A stretch of 64,000 nucleotides of DNA. It comes from Algoriphagus hitonicola. GTDB taxonomy: Bacteria > Bacteroidota > Bacteroidia > Cytophagales > Cyclobacteriaceae. How positions within the stretch are numbered: position 1 is the first letter of the stretch; each line of letters starts with the position of its first letter. Positions 58,498 to 64,000 of the stretch are shown one piece after another. The stretch is taken from assembly GCF_900113375.1 (NCBI RefSeq), contig NZ_FOPC01000007.1:124001-188000 (forward strand). Direction: 5' to 3'. The translations under genes were made by a program, and so were the position numbers. The notes beneath the pieces were generated by a model that was given only the letters and a program-made list of their open reading frames with translations, did not search any database and was not told where the DNA came from.

Positions 58498-61413
58498 ATG
58501 TCTCAAATCAAATTGAAAACTAGGTATTTGCTCTGCTGGCTCTCTGTAGTACTGCTTTTTCTCGGGACCTGTCCAATCGCAGTGTTGATGGCCCAAAATC
58601 AGGATAATTTCAAAGGGTTGCCATTCATTACCAATTATGGTCCAGAGCGATATAAAGCCGGGATCCAAAATTGGGATATCATTCAAGATGGAAGGGGCGC
58701 GCTTTTCGTTGCCAATAATTTAGGTCTGTTGGAATTTGATGGGGAAAACTGGAATCGATATGGGTTAAATAATACCAAGGTCCGGTCGGTACTTTTAGGT
58801 TCAGACGGCAATATCTATGTTGGAAGTCAGGCTGATTTTGGGTTTTTGTCCTCTGATGCCAAGGGGAAATTGATTTATACTTCACTCGCGGATAGCTTAC
58901 CTGCGGCTACTCGAGGATTTGATGAAACGTGGAAAATTTTTGAAATCGAAGGGGATATTTATTTCTGCACATTTGAGCGGATATATGTCTATGATGGCAG
59001 GGAAACCGGAGCCTTTGAAGCTGAAAATCGCCTAGAGATTTCTTTTAAAGTAGATAACCTGCTGTATTCCTATGTCGTCGATCAAGGCTTGACATTATTC
59101 AACGACGGAAAATTTGAGCTTGTCCAAAATGGCGACTTTTTCAAGGATAAACGGATTTCCTCCATTATGAAATATGATAATCAGCAATTGATGATTACCA
59201 CATTTGAGCATGGAGCATTTTTGTATAATGGTACCGTAAAACCGTTTCAGTTTAAAGGGGATTTTTGGCGAAATGAATTTTTAATCAATCATGCGACTCG
59301 ATTGCGGAATGGGAATATCGCCATTGGAACTCAAAATGCGGGGCTATTTATTATCTCCAAAGAAGGAAACAGACTCCTTCATCTATCTAAGGAGGAAGGC
59401 TTGCAAGATCTTACGATCAACTACATCTATGAAGACAACTATGATGGGCTTTGGTTGGCAAAAAACAATGGACTTTCTCGGGTGGATTTGAATTCCCCAT
59501 TTACGTTTATTGATGATCGGATGGGGATTTCGGGTGCAGGATATACCGCTTTGAAAAGTGAGGAATTGGTTTATTTAGGCACTAATAATGGACTTTTTGT
59601 TTGGGAAAATGATCAAATCGAACCGATAAAAGGGATCGATGGGCAGGTCTACAACATCCAAAGAATAAAGGGACGGATTTTGGTGGGGCACAATAATGGA
59701 ACCTATTATTTGGATGGTAAAACTGCCGTCAAAATCCATGATGAAAATGGGGCTTGGCTGTTCCGATCGATTCCCGGAGAATCCAATCTACTGATTCAGG
59801 GAACCTACACCGGATTGAATCTTTTTGAATGGTCTGGGAGTGATTTGTTATTCAAACAGAAAATTGAGGGCTTCGGAGAATCCTCCCGTGTGATGGAGTT
59901 TGATGGAGAATACCTCTGGGTAGCTCATGGATACAAAGGGATTTTTAAGCTTAAATTTTCGCCAGACTATACCCAAGTAACCGAAAGCAAGCTTTATAAT
60001 AATCAAGATGGATTGCCCACCAATGTCTTGAATAATGTATTTAAGATATCCAATCAATTATTATTTACTGCAAATGCTGGGTTTTACGATTACAGTGTGG
60101 ATCAGGATCGTTTTGTCCCCAACGATGAATACAATGAGTTGATTGATCCGGGGGCCATGCTGGTAGATATGGAAGCAGATGAAGTCGGCAACGTGTATTT
60201 TATTGAGCAGAATATGTTGGGATTAATCAAACCGCAGCCCAATCATCAGCAAATCGTACATACCGCTCCTTTTAATAAAATCCGCAGGCTATGGAATGAT
60301 GATTTGGCCAATATCATGGTCTTGGATAATCAACACATCCTCATCGGTGGAAAGCAAGGCTTTATTCATTATTCGCCTCAGCTTGATATTCCTCAGGAGG
60401 TGGAAACCCAAATCCTTTTCAGTGAAATATCCTCTCAAGGCGTACAAGACTCTATTTTGTTCTTGGGAAATAAATTTTCATCCACCAAGTCCGCACCTAA
60501 TTTTGAGACCGTCCTGGATTATGCGCAGAACTCGATTTCTTTCGAATATGCTGCTCCGCATTTCGAAAGTGAAGAAGAAGTCACCTATCAATTTAAACTC
60601 GAAAATTATGATGTGGACTGGTCGCCTTGGAGTCTGGAAAACCGGAAAGAATATACCAATCTCCGCGAAGGAGAATATTCATTTCAAGTGCGCGCACGGG
60701 ATATATTTGAGCGGGAAACCGAGCCCGCCACATTTACTTTTGAGATCAAGCCACCCATATATCGCTCATTTTTCGCCTATGTTTTTTACACTTTAGGTGG
60801 TGGATTCTTACTTTTTCTGGGCTTTCGGTGGTTGGATAAGCGACATCAACAGGCCCAATCCAAATTAAAGGAAGAGCAAGACCGGGTATTGGAAATCAAG
60901 GATAATGAAATTGAGACCATCACTCAGCGGACTGAGGAAGAGATTATTCAATTAAAAAATGAAAAGCTTCAAAATGAAATAGAGCACAAAAATCAAGAGC
61001 TGACTTCCTCGGCCATGCATTTGATCCAAAAAAACCAACTGCTCAACACCATCAAAAGTACGCTTAAAAATCTTTCGAAAGATGAAAGAACAAAACAGAT
61101 CAATACCCAGCTGGGTAAGTTGATTAAGTCCATCGACAAGGATTTGGACGGTGGAGGGGAGTGGAGTCAGTTTTCTGAAAATTTTGACCAGGTTCATGGC
61201 AATTTCATTACCCGGCTCAAAGAAAAATATCCAGACTTGACTCCACAAGAAATCAAATTCAGTGCATACATCCGGATGAACCTCAATACCAAAGAAATCG
61301 CCAACCTACTCGGTATATCCGTACGTGGAGTGGAAATAGGTCGGTACCGAGTTCGAAAAAAATTGAAACTGGAGCGAAAAGATAACTTAAGCGATTTTTT
61401 GTTGAGATTTTAG
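58498..61413 (+). CDS. Membrane-spanning beta-propeller sensor with LuxR-type HTH
   Basis: 971 aa. A signal/anchor segment lies at about 10-32. Residues about 45-640 form Reg_prop-type propeller repeats (GRGALFVANNLGLLEFDGEN; NIYVGSQADFGFLS; GLWLAKNNGLSRVDLNSPF). A Y_Y_Y domain is at about 682-745 (YQFKLENYDVDWSPWS), then a membrane helix about 758-779, a coiled coil about 785-870, and a LuxR-type HTH at about 916-965 (LTPQEIKFSAYIRMNLNTKE; RGVEIGRYRVRKKL). It has the periplasmic sensor of hybrid two-component systems, but the kinase and receiver are absent and the DNA-binding domain is directly attached. It likely senses a glycan product and controls the divergent lipoprotein-GH16 genes. Confidence 0.88.
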   Translation: MSQIKLKTRYLLCWLSVVLLFLGTCPIAVLMAQNQDNFKGLPFITNYGPERYKAGIQNWDIIQDGRGALFVANNLGLLEFDGENWNRYGLNNTKVRSVLLGSDGNIYVGSQADFGFLSSDAKGKLIYTSLADSLPAATRGFDETWKIFEIEGDIYFCTFERIYVYDGRETGAFEAENRLEISFKVDNLLYSYVVDQGLTLFNDGKFELVQNGDFFKDKRISSIMKYDNQQLMITTFEHGAFLYNGTVKPFQFKGDFWRNEFLINHATRLRNGNIAIGTQNAGLFIISKEGNRLLHLSKEEGLQDLTINYIYEDNYDGLWLAKNNGLSRVDLNSPFTFIDDRMGISGAGYTALKSEELVYLGTNNGLFVWENDQIEPIKGIDGQVYNIQRIKGRILVGHNNGTYYLDGKTAVKIHDENGAWLFRSIPGESNLLIQGTYTGLNLFEWSGSDLLFKQKIEGFGESSRVMEFDGEYLWVAHGYKGIFKLKFSPDYTQVTESKLYNNQDGLPTNVLNNVFKISNQLLFTANAGFYDYSVDQDRFVPNDEYNELIDPGAMLVDMEADEVGNVYFIEQNMLGLIKPQPNHQQIVHTAPFNKIRRLWNDDLANIMVLDNQHILIGGKQGFIHYSPQLDIPQEVETQILFSEISSQGVQDSILFLGNKFSSTKSAPNFETVLDYAQNSISFEYAAPHFESEEEVTYQFKLENYDVDWSPWSLENRKEYTNLREGEYSFQVRARDIFERETEPATFTFEIKPPIYRSFFAYVFYTLGGGFLLFLGFRWLDKRHQQAQSKLKEEQDRVLEIKDNEIETITQRTEEEIIQLKNEKLQNEIEHKNQELTSSAMHLIQKNQLLNTIKSTLKNLSKDERTKQINTQLGKLIKSIDKDLDGGGEWSQFSENFDQVHGNFITRLKEKYPDLTPQEIKFSAYIRMNLNTKEIANLLGISVRGVEIGRYRVRKKLKLERKDNLSDFLLRF

Positions 61414-61414
61414 C

Positions 61415-61441
61415 CTTTGAGCAGCTTAAAGCCTGTTTTTT
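61415..61441 (+). terminator. Weak terminator after the sensor-regulator gene
   Basis: CTTTGA / TTAAAG stem with a GCAGC loop, then CCTG and six Ts, directly after the stop codon. A second, better hairpin lies 60 bases further. Confidence 0.5.
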
Positions 61442-61496
61442 GAATAGCGTTTGGCTGGCTTTTTCCTAGGTAAGGAAAATAATTTTTAGAAAAATG

Positions 61497-61525
61497 AACA
61501 GGAACGTAAACTTTTTCCTGTTTTT
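61497..61525 (+). terminator. Hairpin with T-run before marR
   Basis: AACAGGAA / TTCCTGTT stem, ten-base loop, followed by TTT. It stands immediately before the marR operator palindrome (61527-61540). Either it finishes the transcript of the upstream regulator or it lies in the marR leader; I favour the first. Confidence 0.6.
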
Positions 61526-61526
61526 A

Positions 61527-61540
61527 AATGTATATACATT
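61527..61540. promoter_or_regulatory. Palindromic operator candidate upstream of marR
   Basis: AATGTATATACATT is a perfect 14-bp palindrome, 14 bases before the first marR ATG. Its core ATGT-N4-ACAT recurs before yceI at 62032-62043. MarR proteins bind such palindromes and commonly repress their own gene; the sharing of the core within one locus is the main support. Confidence 0.65.
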
Positions 61541-61554
61541 AAATTCACTTGTAG

Positions 61555-62013
61555 ATGATGATGATGAGACTGGAAGAAGCCATAAAGCAAAAAGAATTTA
61601 AAGATCCCTACAACAAGTTGGTGGTCAATCTGCTTTATACGCATAGCTATTTGGTGACTGCCCAAAACAGTTTGTTTAAACCCTACGATCTTTCGCCAGA
61701 ACAATACAATGTGCTTAGGATCTTGAGGGGACAAAATGGAAAGCCCTTAACTGTATCTTCCATACAAGACCGTATGCTGAATAAAATGTCCAATGCCTCA
61801 CGATTGGTAGAAAAGCTAAAAACCAAGGAACTGGTACAGCGGGTAGAATGCCCTAAAGATCGGAGGCAAGTGGATGTCAGTATTACGGAAAAAGGTAACC
61901 AAGTCTTGAGCGAACTTGAAAAGCAAGTTTCAGATTTCAACCACTTAATTATCAACTTGAGTGAGGCAGATGTAAATCAATTGAATGTTCTTCTTGACAA
62001 ATTGAGGGGATAA
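61555..62013 (+). CDS. MarR family transcriptional regulator
   Basis: 152 aa. Winged-helix MarR fold: dimer helix LVVNLLYTHSYLVTAQNSLF, LSPEQYNVLRILRGQNGKPL, the recognition region MSNASRLVEKLKTKELVQRV and the wing CPKDRRQVDVSITEKGNQVL. Cys99 at the wing is the only cysteine; redox- or quinone-sensing MarR proteins (YodB, MhqR) often use one near the N-terminus instead. The start is uncertain: four in-frame ATGs stand in a row (61555, 61558, 61561, 61564). The linked yceI and ring-cleaving dioxygenase genes point to an electrophile/quinone response. Confidence 0.92.
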   Translation: MMMMRLEEAIKQKEFKDPYNKLVVNLLYTHSYLVTAQNSLFKPYDLSPEQYNVLRILRGQNGKPLTVSSIQDRMLNKMSNASRLVEKLKTKELVQRVECPKDRRQVDVSITEKGNQVLSELEKQVSDFNHLIINLSEADVNQLNVLLDKLRG

Positions 62014-62031
62014 AAAAATTTACCTGAACAA

Positions 62032-62043
62032 ATGTCTAGACAT
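62032..62043. promoter_or_regulatory. Palindromic operator candidate upstream of yceI
   Basis: ATGTCTAGACAT is a perfect 12-bp palindrome, sharing ATGT-N4-ACAT with the marR site at 61527-61540. A looser ATGT-N6-ACAT pair follows at 62047-62060. Both lie in the 82-base gap before yceI. Confidence 0.65.
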
Positions 62044-62095
62044 GAAATGTTAAAACACATATAAATCAAATTTAAAACTAAACACAAAACAAATT

Positions 62096-62623
62096 ATGAG
62101 CACTACTAAATGGACTATCGACCCTACTCACTCTGAGGTTTCTTTCAAAGTAAAACACTTGGTGATTTCTACCGTGACGGGTTATTTCAAGAAATTTGAA
62201 GGAGCAGCAGAAAGCACTTCAGAAGATTTTGACGGAGCTACAGTTTCCTTCTCAGCTGATATTGACAGCATCGACACCAATCAAAAAGATCGTGACAATC
62301 ACTTGAAGTCTGCGGATTTCTTCGATGCAGAAAATCATCCTAAATTGAAGTTCGAAGGTAAAATCGCTAAGAACGGTGGAGACTATAAATTAATCGGAAA
62401 TCTTACCATGCGCGAAACTACCAAAGAAGTAGAATTGGATGTGGATTTTGGTGGAGTAGCCGGAGATCCTTATGGACAGACCAAAGCTGGATTCGAAATC
62501 GAAGGAAAAGTAAATCGAAAAGAATTCGGATTGGCTTGGTCCGCAGTGACTGAGGCAGGAAGTGTCGTTGTGAGTGACCAAGTAAGATTGATTTTGAGCA
62601 TTCAGTTGGTTAAGCAAGCATAA
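62096..62623 (+). CDS. YceI family protein
   Basis: 175 aa, a lipocalin-like barrel that binds polyisoprenoids or other amphiphiles in known members. TKWTIDPTHSEVSFKVKHLV at the start, GYFKKFEGAAESTSEDFDGA, then NQKDRDNHLKSADFFDAENHPKLKF and the ending VVVSDQVRLILSIQLV are diagnostic. No signal peptide is present, unlike E. coli YceI, so this form is probably cytoplasmic. It lies directly after marR with a shared operator-like palindrome between, a combination common in Bacteroidota stress loci. Confidence 0.95.
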   Translation: MSTTKWTIDPTHSEVSFKVKHLVISTVTGYFKKFEGAAESTSEDFDGATVSFSADIDSIDTNQKDRDNHLKSADFFDAENHPKLKFEGKIAKNGGDYKLIGNLTMRETTKEVELDVDFGGVAGDPYGQTKAGFEIEGKVNRKEFGLAWSAVTEAGSVVVSDQVRLILSIQLVKQA

Positions 62624-62630
62624 AAATAAG

Positions 62631-62976
62631 TCATGGGGTTGTCTCATAAATCGCTTTAATGTCAGCCTGAGACTTAAATATTCTGCGAACATACAAAAAG
62701 GGAGATGACGAAAATTTTGGTTTGAATCAAATTTTTGGTCACGCTGAGCAGCTTGTCCCGATCAAGTTTCGGGAGAGTCGAAGCGTCCTCGTACCTTCAG
62801 ACTCCCGTCTTTCGGGTGCTCGGACTGACCCCAATTTTGTGAAATTAAGCATCTCTGTCATTGGTAGCGGAGTCGAAGGCCATTTTTATCGTTTTGGCAA
62901 ACATTTCGACTTCCTACCTTTTCCGGCCAGGCAGGCGCTCAATGTGACAGACTTCACTTTTGAGACAACCTCATGA
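62631..62976. repeat. 346-bp non-coding element with inverted-repeat ends (MITE-like)
   Basis: The left end TCATGGGGTTGTCTCA and the right end TGAGACAACCTCATGA are inverted repeats; 17 of 19 bases match when extended. The inside has GTCGAAG at 62777 and 62872, its inverse TTCGAC at 62905, and a TCCCGA/TCGGGA hairpin (62756-62774). It fills most of the 403-base gap between yceI and the dioxygenase gene. An 84-codon open frame crosses it but looks non-coding. No clear target-site duplication is visible. It is a dispersed repeat or a defective, transposon-derived element; which one needs a genome search. Confidence 0.6.
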
Positions 62977-63026
62977 ATTTAGACTGCCCTTTATTTTAAA
63001 CCACTAGTTATTAAACCCCGGCAATC

Positions 63027-63977
63027 ATGAAACCATTAATCACAGGAATTCACCACATCACTGCAATTGCAGGAAATGCCCAAGCCAATGTTGATTTTTA
63101 CACTGGTTTGTTAGGTTTGAGATTGGTCAAAAAGACGATCAATTTTGACGCTCCCGATGTGTATCATTTCTATTTTGGAGATGAACTCGGAAATCCCGGT
63201 ACTGTATTTACCACCTTTCCATTTCAAGGTGCCCGAAAAGGCAGCAAAGGAGTGGGAGAGTTGACTTACACGGCATTTTCGATACCTAAAAACTCCCTGG
63301 ATTTTTGGAAGTTAAGGTTAAAAAAATATGGAATTACCATTTCTGATACCTTGACCCGATTTGGAGCAGAATTGATCCGGTTTGAGGATCATGATGGGAT
63401 GGGGATCGAATTGGTAGCCAATGACCAAGACGCACGAAAAGGTTGGACTTATGGAAGTATTCCTTTGGAGTATTCGATCAGAGGATTTTACGGTGCTACG
63501 CTTTATTTGAAGGCGAAAGAACTCACCGCCAAATTACTGACTGAGCATATGAATTATCAATTCATCGATCAGGAGGGAAACCGATTCCGATATGGAACGG
63601 AAGGAAAACCCGGCGATATCATCGATATTTTGGTAGATCCCAATGGAAACCGGGGAATGCAAAGTGCGGGAACAGTTCATCACATCGCTTTCCGAACTGC
63701 CAATGTTGATACGCAATTGGAAATGCAACAACTATTGATGAAACACGGCTACATGGTCACCGAGGTCAAAGACCGAAATTATTTTAAATCTATTTACTTC
63801 CGAGAGCCAGGAGGAGTGTTGTTTGAAATTGCCACAGACGAGCCTGGATTTGCGATCGATGAGGATGAAGCGCATTTGGGTGAGTTGATTAAGCTTCCCG
63901 AGTGGGCGGAGCCTTCTCGTGAAAAAATTGAGAAAAACCTGGTTCCTGTCACTTTAAATCCTGAAAACTATGCATGA
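63027..63977 (+). CDS. Two-domain VOC ring-cleaving dioxygenase (MhqO-like)
   Basis: 316 aa, two vicinal-oxygen-chelate modules: about 5-125 (GIHHITAIAGNAQANVDFYT, LLGLRLVKKTINFDAPDVYH) and about 150-275. Metal ligands fit the extradiol pattern: His9/His10, His218/His219 in GTVHHIAFRT, and Glu267 in GGVLFEIATDEPGF. The sequence resembles the MhqO/catechol-2,3-dioxygenase-like proteins induced by quinones in Bacillus. Its stop overlaps a possible next start (ATGATG). It shares a locus with MarR and YceI. Confidence 0.9.
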   Translation: MKPLITGIHHITAIAGNAQANVDFYTGLLGLRLVKKTINFDAPDVYHFYFGDELGNPGTVFTTFPFQGARKGSKGVGELTYTAFSIPKNSLDFWKLRLKKYGITISDTLTRFGAELIRFEDHDGMGIELVANDQDARKGWTYGSIPLEYSIRGFYGATLYLKAKELTAKLLTEHMNYQFIDQEGNRFRYGTEGKPGDIIDILVDPNGNRGMQSAGTVHHIAFRTANVDTQLEMQQLLMKHGYMVTEVKDRNYFKSIYFREPGGVLFEIATDEPGFAIDEDEAHLGELIKLPEWAEPSREKIEKNLVPVTLNPENYA

Positions 63978-64000
63978 TGTCACGCACCGGGGATTACCCC
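63974..64000 (+). CDS. Possible 5' end of a following gene
   Basis: ATG 63974 or 63977 opens a frame (MMSRTGDYP) that overlaps the dioxygenase stop and runs off the window. Only nine codons are visible, so no family can be assigned. The coupled start suggests the same operon. Confidence 0.35.

Noticed and set aside
62722..62976. 84-codon open frame within the inverted-repeat element
   Set aside because: It ends inside the right inverted repeat, has no recognisable domain, a composition unlike its neighbours, and consists of repeat-like DNA.

Overview
This window comes from a Bacteroidota chromosome, most likely order Cytophagales and close to Cyclobacteriaceae/Algoriphagus. The grounds are protein content (DUF3467 next to rpoC, a Bacteroidota-type omega subunit, a type IX secretion sorting domain, a PorD-like DUF4835 protein, DUF4249, TonB receptors with an STN domain), Bacteroidota promoters of the form TTTG-N19-TAnnTTTG, and start codons that mostly sit in A-rich contexts without Shine-Dalgarno sequences. 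The genus is an inference. I see no rRNA, tRNA, CRISPR array, prophage or intact insertion sequence. Region 1 (1-24725) is the transcription/translation core: the 3' part of rpoB, rpoC, a DUF3467 gene, then rpsL-rpsG-fusA-rpsJ, and then rplC through rplQ including secY, map, infA and rpoA. Three promoters can be read directly: before rpsL, before rplC and between rpsN and rpsH. rpsJ is followed by an intrinsic terminator and a new promoter, so the classical S10 operon is split and rpsJ belongs to the str unit. Region 2 (24738-29905) is housekeeping: carA, eno, a FtsB/DivIC-like divisome protein, a small outer-membrane-type protein, and the cysteine pair cysE/epsC-cysM. Region 3 (30020-37275): a Tat-exported TIM-barrel sugar-phosphate-isomerase-like protein is divergent from a four-gene envelope operon. 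That operon holds a secreted unknown, an STN/TonB-dependent receptor, a DUF4249 lipoprotein and an MG2-like/plug-like secreted protein, and its last three genes each begin inside the stop codon of the gene before. Region 4 (37278-44710, minus strand) holds a mechanosensitive channel, a large membrane-anchored DUF3352-like/beta-propeller protein, mdh, a cyclic-nucleotide-binding protein without a DNA-binding domain, and tilS. Region 5 (44759-55877) is plus-strand envelope and housekeeping: an OstA/LptA-like protein, a T9SS-sorted protein, bamD, rpoZ, coaBC, porD-like, recN, fabI, an amidohydrolase and an alpha/beta hydrolase. Region 6 (55900-61413) looks like a small polysaccharide-use locus: a GH16 endo-glucanase lipoprotein behind a terminator hairpin, a lipoprotein with a duplicated domain, and a divergent membrane-spanning beta-propeller/Y_Y_Y/LuxR-type HTH regulator. 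Region 7 (61497-64000) carries a MarR regulator, a YceI protein and a two-domain VOC ring-cleaving dioxygenase. Matching ATGT-N4-ACAT palindromes lie before marR and yceI, and a 346-bp non-coding element with inverted-repeat ends lies between yceI and the dioxygenase. The set resembles MhqR/YodB-type quinone-stress regulons. I found no clearly unprecedented system. The best leads are the MarR palindrome pair, the inverted-repeat element, the two genes placed directly behind intrinsic terminators, and the coupled TonB/DUF4249/MG2 operon.
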